Source: an uncultured Kordia sp. (lineage in GTDB: Bacteria > Bacteroidota > Bacteroidia > Flavobacteriales > Flavobacteriaceae). From it: DNA of 64,000 bases. Made by a program: the position numbers and the translations under genes. The stretch spans positions 1 to 64,000 of the forward strand of contig NZ_CANLEA010000006.1 of the NCBI RefSeq assembly GCF_947489565.1, written 5' to 3'. Under the pieces are notes generated by a model. It made no database searches. It worked only from the letters and a program-made list of their open reading frames with translations, and was not told the DNA's origin. This document shows positions 18,396-26,808 of this stretch, one piece after another (positions within the stretch are counted from its first letter, which is position 1; each line of letters begins with the position of its first letter).

Positions 18396-18665
18396 ATGAG
18401 CTATTATGAAACACAACAAACCAAGAGTGAAGAAGGTGTTTTTATTAATTACAGTAATGGATATTACACCTTTGTTTTTTCTTTTGAAGAAAAAATAATT
18501 TTTGAAGAAATTTCAAAAAGTGTGCTAGAAGAATACAACTTGCAAGATGGTTCTATGCTACATAAAACATTTGATGTTACTTATGAAGAAGTCATAAATG
18601 ATTTAGATGATGATGATTTTATCATCTTTAGATTGTTAAAGTTAGAGTTGTTGGATGCATATTGA
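18396..18665 (+). CDS. Small acidic hypothetical protein ending the polyamine operon
   Basis: Eighty-nine residues from ATG 18396 (MSYYETQQTKSEEG); a TTG nine bases earlier gives a longer but less likely start. Rich in Glu and Asp (NDLDDDDFIIFRL), predicted soluble. It lies 12 bp after the Nudix gene and is the last gene before a terminator. Family not recognised. Confidence 0.6.
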   Translation: MSYYETQQTKSEEGVFINYSNGYYTFVFSFEEKIIFEEISKSVLEEYNLQDGSMLHKTFDVTYEEVINDLDDDDFIIFRLLKLELLDAY

Positions 18666-18732
18666 TGATTGATATATGTTTCAATTAGGAGATACTTATT
18701 AGAAAAATAGTTAACCAATCTTCTTTTAAAGG

Positions 18733-18766
18733 AAAAGCGCAACAAATTTAAACTTGTTGCGCTTTT
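18733..18766. terminator. Bidirectional terminator shared by polyamine and RiPP operons
   Basis: A 13 bp stem (AAAAGCGCAACAA / TTGTTGCGCTTTT) with an eight-base loop, followed by T's. It separates the rightward polyamine operon from the leftward RiPP operon. Nearly the same stem recurs at 61296-61328 beside the other RiPP-like precursor gene. Confidence 0.88.
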
Positions 18767-18799
18767 TTGGCTTTTACATATTTTAATATGTGATATAGA

Positions 18800-19030
18800 T
18801 TAAGACTCTAAATCACATTTGATATATTTTGTCCCTCTCAAAATATACCCACAGCTGACATCGCCAGCAAAAGTACCCATTCCTCCACCACAAGTAAGAC
18901 TTACAGTAGGACCATTTCCAGAGTGTTGACATACGCCTCCAGTTCCTCCTAAAATCTCATTTGTTTCGGAATTTAATTTAGAAATAATAAGTTTCTTTAA
19001 ATCTAAACTTGTTTTTTCTTCTTTTTTCAT
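18800..19030 (-). CDS. Class I lanthipeptide-like precursor peptide
   Basis: A 76-residue peptide from ATG 19030 (MKKEEKTSLDLKKL). The leader has the LxLxKLxISKLN pattern common to Bacteroidetes class I lanthipeptides and ends at a GG site (NEILGGTGG). The core of roughly 45 residues contains four Cys and many Ser/Thr (GVCQHSGNG, VSLTCGGG, DVSCGY, IKCDLES), enough for several thioether rings. It is the last gene of an operon with two LanC-like proteins and a nucleotidyltransferase, 43 bp behind the latter. No LanB, LanM or transporter/peptidase is in the window. Confidence 0.75.
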   Translation of the reverse strand: MKKEEKTSLDLKKLIISKLNSETNEILGGTGGVCQHSGNGPTVSLTCGGGMGTFAGDVSCGYILRGTKYIKCDLES

Positions 19031-19073
19031 GTGTAAAAGTTTTAATGTTACACTCAAATATAGACAAACTGAA

Positions 19074-19847
19074 TTACTCTATCCATGATAAATCAAAGTT
19101 TTTTGGGTTTAAGGGATATATTTTATCTTTCATGTATCCATACACAATATCTAGGTTTTCTTTGTTGATATTTTCTTTGTGTAAACTATGAATCCATAAT
19201 TTTATAAAAGTAGCATCAGGAAAAGGCGCTAAGTTGTATTTTTCTAAGTATTCTTTATTGGTCAGAATGTTCTCTATTTTAGTATCAAACGGAAAAAGCT
19301 CCACATTTAAAATAGCAGCATAATAATCCAATGATAACTTCATGAACATAACATAATTTAAAACAAAAAACGGAGAGTCGATATCAGTTTTATTTAAATA
19401 AGTATACCTGCTATAAAGTGAATACATCATTGATTTCAATTCTTCATCAGCGATGTTTTTTTTCAAAAAAGGTTGCGAATAATAATAGGAAGCAATTTCT
19501 TTTAAGGAAGTTAGTTCATTGTTTTTTTGGTATAGAATTCTCCCAATATGTATTGATTTTGCTTCAAGTTTTGACGTAGAAAAGAAATCTGAATTAAACT
19601 TTCGCTTGATCGCTTCTTCAGTTCTACCGATATATGAAAAAGAAAATCCATCTATTTCACAGAGTCCTTTGATGCTTTTCTTTTGCGTGGGACTTACTAT
19701 TAATTTTATATCAACATCCGAATGTTGATTTGCTGCATTTACAGCAAAACTCCCAGTTAGTAATATTCCGACAATCTCGTCTCTATCTTTCCATAGATTG
19801 ACAAATTGCGTAAGCGCTTTTTCCATCTTTATCAAATCAACAGACAT
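19074..19847 (-). CDS. Nucleotidyltransferase-domain protein in RiPP operon
   Basis: A 257-residue protein with a DNA polymerase beta-type nucleotidyltransferase core. The motif LLTGSFAVNAANQHSDVDIKL supplies Gly32-Ser33 and the metal-binding Asp44 and Asp46. A helical C-terminal domain follows, as in aminoglycoside nucleotidyltransferases. I choose ATG 19847 rather than the upstream TTG at 19856. It overlaps the end of the LanC-like gene by 16 bases and precedes the precursor gene. It may adenylylate a small molecule, tRNA or protein, or act on the peptide itself; an antibiotic-resistance role is also possible. Confidence 0.75.
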   Translation of the reverse strand: MSVDLIKMEKALTQFVNLWKDRDEIVGILLTGSFAVNAANQHSDVDIKLIVSPTQKKSIKGLCEIDGFSFSYIGRTEEAIKRKFNSDFFSTSKLEAKSIHIGRILYQKNNELTSLKEIASYYYSQPFLKKNIADEELKSMMYSLYSRYTYLNKTDIDSPFFVLNYVMFMKLSLDYYAAILNVELFPFDTKIENILTNKEYLEKYNLAPFPDATFIKLWIHSLHKENINKENLDIVYGYMKDKIYPLNPKNFDLSWIE

Positions 19848-20851
19848 TCTTTCCAAGTATTTAGTTTATGATTTTTAGAAGCCATTATTGTCAGAGCAAT
19901 TCCCGATAAACCATCCCAAATTCCATGAGATATAGTAGCAATACCTTCTAAGTCTAATTGGTGCATTCCATTGCGCAACCATTCTTTTTTTAAATCCAGA
20001 AAATCATGATTTCCTGTAGTTTTGTAGATGAAATCATAAAAAATACTGATTCTAAAACAATCACTTGCAGCATGATTTCCTTTGGAAAAATGATTGCTTT
20101 TAAAAATGTTTTCTTGTATTTCTTTTACAGAATTTTGACCTAAAATAATCGCAGATTTCCATAAAGAAAAAGCAATTTCAGGATGTGTAATATCAGTTGT
20201 TTTCTGAATATCGTATAGTAGATTGCTAAATTCTTCAAGCATAGGTTTTGCTATGGCATCAAAGGATTTTAACGCTACTACTTTGATAAGAAACCTACAC
20301 ATATTTGCAATATAAATTGCGAAATCTAAATCTCTAGAAATCGGATGATTGGAGTATTGAATACGAAAACGTTCTAAATGAAAAAGTAAATCTATGATGT
20401 GTTTTTTGTACTTCTTTTTCAGTGTGTCAGAAGTTGTATGTGTATATCGATGTATAAAATAAAAACCGTTGCCTAAAGCTCCATCATAAAAGTTTCTGTT
20501 GCCATTATACAAATACTTTAGCATGGTGTCGTATAAATATTCATCAAGTGCATTTTCAAGCAAAGCATCTGCATCTAAATCAATTATTTTACTTGCAGTA
20601 AGATGATCTATAACCCAACCTAGTCCGGCAATTCCGCTAGATAAACTCGGTGTGCTTGTTTGATTATTTACATTGCTCACAAGAACTTCTAATAAATGTG
20701 TAGCTTTTGTATAATATTTTTTATCTCCTGTATACACATAGTAATGAAAATAGAACAACATGATTCCTGCATTACCATCAAGCATTGAATTATTTTCTTG
20801 ATAACGAATCGTATTGGAAATCGTATGTAATAAACGTTCTTCTTCTGTCAT
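19832..20851 (-). CDS. LanC-like protein lacking the zinc ligands (pseudoenzyme)
   Basis: A 339-residue LanC-fold protein, paralogous to its upstream neighbour. Shared blocks are SSGIAGLGWVIDHL (residue ~71), FYDGALGNGFYFIHRY (~121) and the C-terminal ISHGIWDGLSGIALTI and W-K-ECLLI. The cyclase motifs are gone. Where the partner has GLAHG, GWCYG and CHG, this protein reads AIYIAN, FSLWKS and ASDCF, so the Cys-Cys-His zinc site cannot form. It is also about 60 residues shorter. It is probably a regulatory or substrate-binding partner of the intact LanC. The start overlaps the upstream stop by one base (TAATG). Confidence 0.8.
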   Translation of the reverse strand: MTEEERLLHTISNTIRYQENNSMLDGNAGIMLFYFHYYVYTGDKKYYTKATHLLEVLVSNVNNQTSTPSLSSGIAGLGWVIDHLTASKIIDLDADALLENALDEYLYDTMLKYLYNGNRNFYDGALGNGFYFIHRYTHTTSDTLKKKYKKHIIDLLFHLERFRIQYSNHPISRDLDFAIYIANMCRFLIKVVALKSFDAIAKPMLEEFSNLLYDIQKTTDITHPEIAFSLWKSAIILGQNSVKEIQENIFKSNHFSKGNHAASDCFRISIFYDFIYKTTGNHDFLDLKKEWLRNGMHQLDLEGIATISHGIWDGLSGIALTIMASKNHKLNTWKECLLI

Positions 20852-22062
20852 TAGCTAATCATTAAGCATTCGTCCCAATTGGAGTTCAAATTCGTTAAGC
20901 AATCCAACATGACCAATCCTATTCCTGCGACGCCATTAACAATGGAAAAATTATCTTGGATAGAAGCATTATAATCTTGCGCCCATTCATTCGTAGTTTT
21001 TTCAGATTCCGAAAGTGGCGACATGACATCAATTCCTATTTGTAACCAAAACTCAAAAGCTTCTTTAAAAACATCGATGTTGGTTTCTTTATAAATTCGA
21101 TGAAAAATTTGAGCATTTCCAAAAGTACCATGACAAACAAAAGGATCTTTTACCCAAGTTTCTTCAGGAGTTTTTCTTTTTGCGGCATGCATAAGTATGT
21201 CAATGCTGGTTTGTTTTAATGTGTTGTCATTTAGTTGTTTGCCAGCGTTGTATAATGCAATTCCAATTCCTAAATCACCATAACACCAACCCAATCTACT
21301 TTTACGGATGATCTTATCAGCATTAAAAATAGTATTCGGAAATATAGAAAATGTTTCTTCTTGACCATTTCTTACACTTAATAAATAATTGATAGCTTTT
21401 CGTAGCATATCATCCGTTGATGGTTTAAAATCATCGTAAGCGTTTAACTTAGTTAAAATAGAAATAATACTAGCTGTTCCATGTGCTAATCCCAAATCAT
21501 AAGTAGCTTCATCAAAATTATTATTAGTACTTTTCCATTTCAAGGTTTCACCTTCTTCCTCAGCAGTTGATAATAATAAAACTATAAACTCACGAAGTAC
21601 TTTTGCATACCGTTCTTTATCACTTTCAGTTTCAGAATCTCTATATCGATTTAAAAAGTAATAAGCAGAACCAATAGCTCCATGCATATAATCGTAGAAA
21701 TTAATTTCAAAGGAGTATTGCATAAAAGAATAAATGTCAGAATCAAAAGCTTTGAGAAAAGAGTTATCATTTTCAACAATGCCTTCTATGTTGAGATGAT
21801 CCAAGAGCCAACCAAAACCGGCAATTCCATTGCAAAAAGTATAATTGTTAAAACCATTGTTAATTTGATCAATACAACGGTTTAAGATTTCTGGACCTAG
21901 GTTTTTATGATTTTTATCTTTTAAATACTTGGCATAGTGAAATTGAAAAAGAGAAACTCCTGCTAAACCATTGAGAACTCCAATAGGTTGTTCTGCTTCT
22001 AAACTCTCTTTAATTATAGTATGAATCTTTTTTAATTCAGATTCAAAAAAGGGTACATTCAT
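20851..22062 (-). CDS. LanC-type lanthionine cyclase
   Basis: A 403-residue lanthionine synthetase C-like protein. The alpha-toroid repeats carry GxxGxG blocks (NGLAGVS, NGIAGFGW, HGAIGSAYY). Zinc ligands are intact: Cys260 in GWCYGDLG, Cys310 and His311 in FVCHGTFG; His194 in GLAHG is the expected active-site histidine. It would catalyse Cys addition to dehydrated Ser/Thr in the precursor. It is the first gene of the leftward operon LanC, LanC-like, nucleotidyltransferase, precursor. No dehydratase is encoded nearby. Confidence 0.88.
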   Translation of the reverse strand: MNVPFFESELKKIHTIIKESLEAEQPIGVLNGLAGVSLFQFHYAKYLKDKNHKNLGPEILNRCIDQINNGFNNYTFCNGIAGFGWLLDHLNIEGIVENDNSFLKAFDSDIYSFMQYSFEINFYDYMHGAIGSAYYFLNRYRDSETESDKERYAKVLREFIVLLLSTAEEEGETLKWKSTNNNFDEATYDLGLAHGTASIISILTKLNAYDDFKPSTDDMLRKAINYLLSVRNGQEETFSIFPNTIFNADKIIRKSRLGWCYGDLGIGIALYNAGKQLNDNTLKQTSIDILMHAAKRKTPEETWVKDPFVCHGTFGNAQIFHRIYKETNIDVFKEAFEFWLQIGIDVMSPLSESEKTTNEWAQDYNASIQDNFSIVNGVAGIGLVMLDCLTNLNSNWDECLMIS

Positions 22063-22154
22063 GTGTTGAATTAAAATATATTTTGGAAGTAACTAATATA
22101 GAAATATCTTTCATATATTACACAATTATTCTGTATACATTAAAACTCATATAA

Positions 22155-22715
22155 ATGAAATCAATACCAGATTTTACTGATAATCACTTATTACCTCCGA
22201 GCAAAGGCGATGAAAAAAACATGGATTTTATAAGTCCTTATAAATGTACCACATTAGAAGTTTGTGAGCGTTTTGCTACCTCTGAAATTAGGATTGAAAT
22301 ACTCAAAGGTTTATTAGCTTTTAGAAAACGAATTAACGAAGAAAAGATTACGTTTGGATTTCAATGGTTGTACGGAAGTTTTACAGAAAGAATAGAGATT
22401 AGAGAAGGCAGACCTCCAAGAGATTTAGATGTTACTACGTTTTTTCAAGGGATTTCTAACGAACAAAAAGAAGGCTTTAAAGAAACATTTCCTGAATTTG
22501 TGAATTTTAAAAAGTCTAAGAACAGATTTTATGTAGATCATACGGCTTTTGATATTTCAATTTCTGCAGATCATACGTTTAATATTGTAGGTTCTTTAAT
22601 GCAACTTTTTTCGCATACGCGCGAATGGGAATGGAAAGGAATACTGCGAATAGAATTAAACACTCCTGAGATAGATGAACAAGCTTTAGAATATTTAAAT
22701 AACTTAAAACTTTGA
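22155..22715 (+). CDS. Nucleotidyltransferase-like protein (DUF6932-type)
   Basis: A 186-residue cytoplasmic protein. The GSFTE motif (Gly74-Ser75) followed by RDLDV (Asp90, Asp92) and a later FDISIS is the layout of a minimal nucleotidyltransferase. The N-terminus MKSIPDFTDNHLLPPSKG resembles a family often annotated as DUF6932; I recall that name rather than having searched. It is divergent from the LanC operon with a 92 bp gap, so the two may share regulation. Its substrate is unknown. Confidence 0.65.
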   Translation: MKSIPDFTDNHLLPPSKGDEKNMDFISPYKCTTLEVCERFATSEIRIEILKGLLAFRKRINEEKITFGFQWLYGSFTERIEIREGRPPRDLDVTTFFQGISNEQKEGFKETFPEFVNFKKSKNRFYVDHTAFDISISADHTFNIVGSLMQLFSHTREWEWKGILRIELNTPEIDEQALEYLNNLKL

Positions 22716-22741
22716 AGGTTTGTAATCACAAATAATTAAAT

Positions 22742-22773
22742 AAAAAGCAAGCTAAAATCATAGCTTGCTTTTT
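22742..22773. terminator. Bidirectional intrinsic terminator
   Basis: A 13 bp perfect stem AAAAAGCAAGCTA / TAGCTTGCTTTTT with an AAATCA loop. It sits between the convergent nucleotidyltransferase-like gene and the lipoprotein gene. Confidence 0.88.
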
Positions 22774-22858
22774 ATTTTGTACTCTAAAGACTGTAAAAAA
22801 TCCTGTGGAGTTCGTTTAAATTTATAATTGCTTATCGTGTCATTTTTGTATGCATTTT

Positions 22859-24316
22859 TTAATTAAAATCGACGACAATTGAATCTCCATATCTTCCATT
22901 GTGATATATATTTACTCTTGTAGGTCTTGGTGAAGATTGCCCTACCCAAGAAGGAAACATTCCTGGATTAATTGTCATTGGAAATGTTAAACTTGTTTGA
23001 TTTGAATTCACAGATACATACGAGCTATTGTACTGATAAACATTAGCGTTTGCAGGTATTCTTAAGCCTGGAAGTAAATTATTTCCACTTAAAATTAAGG
23101 TGTCATTATAAGAATACGAGAGTTGATTTGCAGAAGTTATTTCTGGAGCATTTTCCTTTAAAACATCTATTTCATAAGGAGTTTCAGCTTCAGTCAATCC
23201 GTTAATTTTAAACCTTAATTTATAATCAAGCGCAGTTTCTATATTTTCATCAAAATAAAAATAGAAATTAGTTGTAGGAACACCATTATTCACCCAAGTT
23301 TCTGTATCAAAGTAATTTAAAAGATAACTGTTGGTGTCATTTTCTAGATACAACTGATAGTTTTGACTTAAATCTAAATAGGTCACTCTACCAAATGAAG
23401 TAGCTCTAACATAACACTTTCGGATAGTTGAATTGATTTCACGTTTTGAAACATTTACGGTGTAAATATTACTAGTTCCATCTTGAGCAGTAACAGTATA
23501 GTAAACAGGACTGTTGAAATCTTGCGCTTCATCAGAATTAGGGGAAATCGTGGCATTTTCTGAAATTTCAATAATAGGCGCAACACTAGATACGTCTTTA
23601 TCAGTTATAAGAAATATTGTTAAATTATCATGATTAATAACTCCTTCAAAAATTTCATTATCAATATCAAATTGAAAACTTAAAATCTTTTTCTCGTCTG
23701 AAAACAACGTATTGTTCGTAATTACAGCATACGTAGTTTGAGCTCCATTTTGAGCAGTTACGGTGTATTCAATATCTTGACTAAAATCTTGTGCATCAGA
23801 TGCATTAGGTGAAATTGTAGCGTTTTGAGAAAATTCAATTTGTGGAACTAACGTGCTATTTTGCTCCAGTCCAACGGTTTCAATTGTTATTGTATGATTA
23901 GATTCATCAATTACTCCAGAAAACGTTGTTTCGTGAGGAGTAATACTAAAAGCCGTTATTTTGTTGTCTGAACTATTTACAGTAACAGTGTAAATAGCTT
24001 TATCTCCATTTTCTGCTGTAACTGTATATTGCACATTTTGACTAAAGTTTTGAGCTGTAGAAGCAGAAGGCGAAATACTTGCGTTATTTGATATTTCAAT
24101 TGTTGGTACTATCGAATTGGATAAATCAATATCACTTGTGGTAACATTTATAGTCTTTGTGGATTGATTGATAATTCCATCAAAATCTTGCCCGTTTTGA
24201 CTTATTTTAAATGAAATAATTTTGTTTTCGGAGCTGAGTTGAGGTCCATCATCATCTGAACAGCTCATAAATGTTAAACTAAATAGTAGTAGGAGTAATA
24301 AACTTTTTCCTTTCAT
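22859..24316 (-). CDS. Repeat-containing outer-membrane lipoprotein
   Basis: A 485-residue lipoprotein: signal peptide with lipobox LTFMSC, then an SDDD acidic stretch. Three tandem ~90-residue repeats follow, each with KI-SF-I, an N-A-ISP-A-AQ-FSQ block and a closing YTVTAxNG-YTV, resembling DUF5018-type Bacteroidetes surface repeats. The last ~170 residues contain an IPT/TIG-like sandwich (APEITSANQLSYSYNDTLIL). No catalytic motif. Probably a surface-exposed binding or structural protein; it is monocistronic. Confidence 0.75.
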   Translation of the reverse strand: MKGKSLLLLLLFSLTFMSCSDDDGPQLSSENKIISFKISQNGQDFDGIINQSTKTINVTTSDIDLSNSIVPTIEISNNASISPSASTAQNFSQNVQYTVTAENGDKAIYTVTVNSSDNKITAFSITPHETTFSGVIDESNHTITIETVGLEQNSTLVPQIEFSQNATISPNASDAQDFSQDIEYTVTAQNGAQTTYAVITNNTLFSDEKKILSFQFDIDNEIFEGVINHDNLTIFLITDKDVSSVAPIIEISENATISPNSDEAQDFNSPVYYTVTAQDGTSNIYTVNVSKREINSTIRKCYVRATSFGRVTYLDLSQNYQLYLENDTNSYLLNYFDTETWVNNGVPTTNFYFYFDENIETALDYKLRFKINGLTEAETPYEIDVLKENAPEITSANQLSYSYNDTLILSGNNLLPGLRIPANANVYQYNSSYVSVNSNQTSLTFPMTINPGMFPSWVGQSSPRPTRVNIYHNGRYGDSIVVDFN

Positions 24317-24398
24317 TATGTATCGGTTTTAATTAAATATAGTATAGCTATGTGTGTTGCATTGATTGGAATAGTTACACTTTATTTTAACTTTTTGT

Positions 24399-25673
24399 TT
24401 AGCGAGGAAACTTCGCTCTAATACTTTCTAAACATAAATTATGAATGCTTCCAATATGTGAATGCTTTTTGGATGTTTCGGCAGTATATGTTCCTTTTTG
24501 GACTTGCGAGCCTATTTTTTGATACGCTTCTCTAAAAGAAACACCGTCCATCACCAAATTATTAATACTATCAACGGTAGAAAGATATTTGTATTTTTCA
24601 TCGTTAAAGTCAATTTTCTTTACATGAACTTGTTTGATGGAATGATTGAAAATCTCCAATACATTTTTTATATCAGTAAAAGCCGAAATCATAGGTTCTT
24701 TTAACAGTTGAAAATCTCTGTGATAACCACTTGGCAAATTAGTAGTGATCAGTACTATTTCTGTCTGTAAAGCTTGAATCTTATTGCATTTTCCACGAAT
24801 CAATTCAAAGACATCCGGATTTTTTTTATGTGGCATAATGCTACTTCCTGTAGTCAAAGCATCCGGAAACGAAATAAAATCAAAATTCTGACTCATATAC
24901 AAGCAAATATCCATCGCAAAACGCGCCAAGGTATTGCTCAAACTTCCCAATGCCATAGAAACCGTACGTTCACTTTTTCCTCTACTCATTTGAGCAGCAA
25001 CTACATTATATTTCAACGTATGAAAGCCTAATTCTTTGGTGGTAAAAGCTCTGTCAATAGGAAATGAACTTCCATATCCTGCCGCCGAACCCAAAGGATT
25101 CTGATCTACAGTTTTTAAGGCAGCTTGCAACAAATACACATCATCGATCAACAATTCTGCATATGCAGAAAACCACAAACCAAAAGAAGAAGGCATGGCA
25201 ACTTGTAAGTGTGTGTATCCAGGTAATAAAGCTTCTTTATGTGTGTCAGCTACTTGCAGAAGTGTTTCAAATAACACCTGTACTTGTTCTATAATAAAGT
25301 TTAAATGATCCTTATAAAATAATTGCAAAGCCACCAATACTTGATCGTTTCTAGAACGCGCCGTATGAATCTTTTTTCCAACTTCGCCATAGGTTTGCGT
25401 TAGTTCATATTCAATTTTAGAATGTACGTCTTCAAATTGCGACTCTATCACAAAAGTGCGATTGTGTATTTGAGTAAGTAAGGTTTCCAAACCTTCTGTA
25501 AGTTGCTGTAACTCTTCAGCAGTAATAATGTTGATTTTCTGTAACATTTTTGCGTGTGCTAAGGAAGCCAAAACGTCGTACTTAGCAATATGTAAATCAA
25601 TTTCTCGATCGTTTCCAATCGTAAATGCTTCTATCTTTTTATCAATAGTAATTCCTTTGTCCCAAAGTTTCAT
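24399..25673 (-). CDS. argH: Argininosuccinate lyase
   Basis: A 424-residue fumarase/aspartase-superfamily enzyme releasing arginine and fumarate from argininosuccinate. The signature GSSIMPHKKNPD is present, with HTARSRNDQV and the catalytic His in PGYTHLQVA. It is the last gene of the arginine operon, separated from argE by 70 bp that contain a palindromic repeat. Confidence 0.95.
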   Translation of the reverse strand: MKLWDKGITIDKKIEAFTIGNDREIDLHIAKYDVLASLAHAKMLQKINIITAEELQQLTEGLETLLTQIHNRTFVIESQFEDVHSKIEYELTQTYGEVGKKIHTARSRNDQVLVALQLFYKDHLNFIIEQVQVLFETLLQVADTHKEALLPGYTHLQVAMPSSFGLWFSAYAELLIDDVYLLQAALKTVDQNPLGSAAGYGSSFPIDRAFTTKELGFHTLKYNVVAAQMSRGKSERTVSMALGSLSNTLARFAMDICLYMSQNFDFISFPDALTTGSSIMPHKKNPDVFELIRGKCNKIQALQTEIVLITTNLPSGYHRDFQLLKEPMISAFTDIKNVLEIFNHSIKQVHVKKIDFNDEKYKYLSTVDSINNLVMDGVSFREAYQKIGSQVQKGTYTAETSKKHSHIGSIHNLCLESIRAKFPR

Positions 25674-25690
25674 TTGTTCTTTCTTTTGTC

Positions 25691-25735
25691 ATTCCTTTAT
25701 GTCACATCGAGCGCAGTCGAGATGTAACTAGGAAT
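25691..25735. repeat. Palindromic dispersed-type repeat between argE and argH
   Basis: An imperfect hairpin. The outer arms ATTCCT / AGGAAT enclose ACATCGA-GCGCAG-TCGAGATGT. The core CGAGCGCAGTCGAG is, to my knowledge, a widespread intergenic repeat in flavobacterial genomes. It may stabilise mRNA ends or reduce expression of the downstream argH. Confidence 0.6.
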
Positions 25736-25743
25736 CTATTTTT

Positions 25744-26808
25744 TTATAATATCTTCTTTAATAATTCTATATAAATTTGAATACCTTCTTCTATTTCTGC
25801 TACATAGATAAACTCGTCCGCGGTATGTGAACGTGTACTATCTCCAGGACCTAATTTTAAGGACGGACAAGACAATACTGCTTGATCGGATAGCGTAGGA
25901 GAGCCATAAGTTTTTCTGCCCAAAGCAATTCCAGCTTGTACCAATGGATGTTTCTCAGGAATAGAAGAGGAGTTTAAACGCAAACTTCTTGGAATGATTT
26001 CCGTACAAGGCGCTTCTTGTTGTAAAATATCAACGATTTCTTTATTTGTATACGCATCATTTACACGGACATCTACGACTAAATGTACATTGGCAGGAAC
26101 GGCATTGTGTTGTTTTCCCGCATTGATCTGTGTTACGGTCATTTTTACTTCACCCAACACGGCAGATGTTTTCTCAAATGTATAGGCTTGAAACCATTGT
26201 AAAACGTCAATTGTATTATAAATAGCGTTGTCTGTATTTGGATGTGCGGCGTGACTTGGCGTTCCTGTGACAGAAGCATCAAAAACGAGCAATCCTTTTT
26301 CGGCAATGGCCAATTGCATCAATGTTGGTTCGCCCACAATAGCAACAGCTACTTTTGGAATGATGGACAACATACTGTTCAACCCATTTTCTCCGCTGCT
26401 TTCTTCTTCTGCGGAAGCGACAATGACAAGATTATAATTCAAGTCAGGTTGTTTATAAAAATAGGTAAACGTTGCAATTAATGATACCAAACAACCGCCA
26501 GCATCATTGCTTCCCAAACCATACAATTTTCCGTTTTCTACAATGGCTTCAAACGGATTTTTGGTATACCCATTGTTTGGTTTTACCGTGTCGTGATGAG
26601 AATTTAAAAGTAGTGTAGGTTTCTTTTCATCAAAATGTAAATTCGTTGCCCAAATATTATTATTGGTTCGTTTAAAAGGAATCTCATGCTCTTGAAACCA
26701 GTCTTCTATATGCGTTGCTGTCCCTTCTTCTTCCGAGGAAAATGAAGGTGTTTCAATAAGCTTTTTAAGCAAAGCAATGGCTTTATCTGTTAATTCTGTA
26801 TGATTCAT
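25744..26808 (-). CDS. argE: M20-family N-acyl-ornithine/citrulline deacylase
   Basis: A 354-residue M20 metallopeptidase-fold hydrolase. Zinc ligands and catalytic acid are visible in NSHHDTVKP, SNDAGG and SAEEESSGENG. In a pathway using N-acyl-ornithine transcarbamylase, this step removes the acyl group from N-acylcitrulline rather than from acylornithine. The start overlaps argB by four bases. Confidence 0.9.
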   Translation of the reverse strand: MNHTELTDKAIALLKKLIETPSFSSEEEGTATHIEDWFQEHEIPFKRTNNNIWATNLHFDEKKPTLLLNSHHDTVKPNNGYTKNPFEAIVENGKLYGLGSNDAGGCLVSLIATFTYFYKQPDLNYNLVIVASAEEESSGENGLNSMLSIIPKVAVAIVGEPTLMQLAIAEKGLLVFDASVTGTPSHAAHPNTDNAIYNTIDVLQWFQAYTFEKTSAVLGEVKMTVTQINAGKQHNAVPANVHLVVDVRVNDAYTNKEIVDILQQEAPCTEIIPRSLRLNSSSIPEKHPLVQAGIALGRKTYGSPTLSDQAVLSCPSLKLGPGDSTRSHTADEFIYVAEIEEGIQIYIELLKKIL

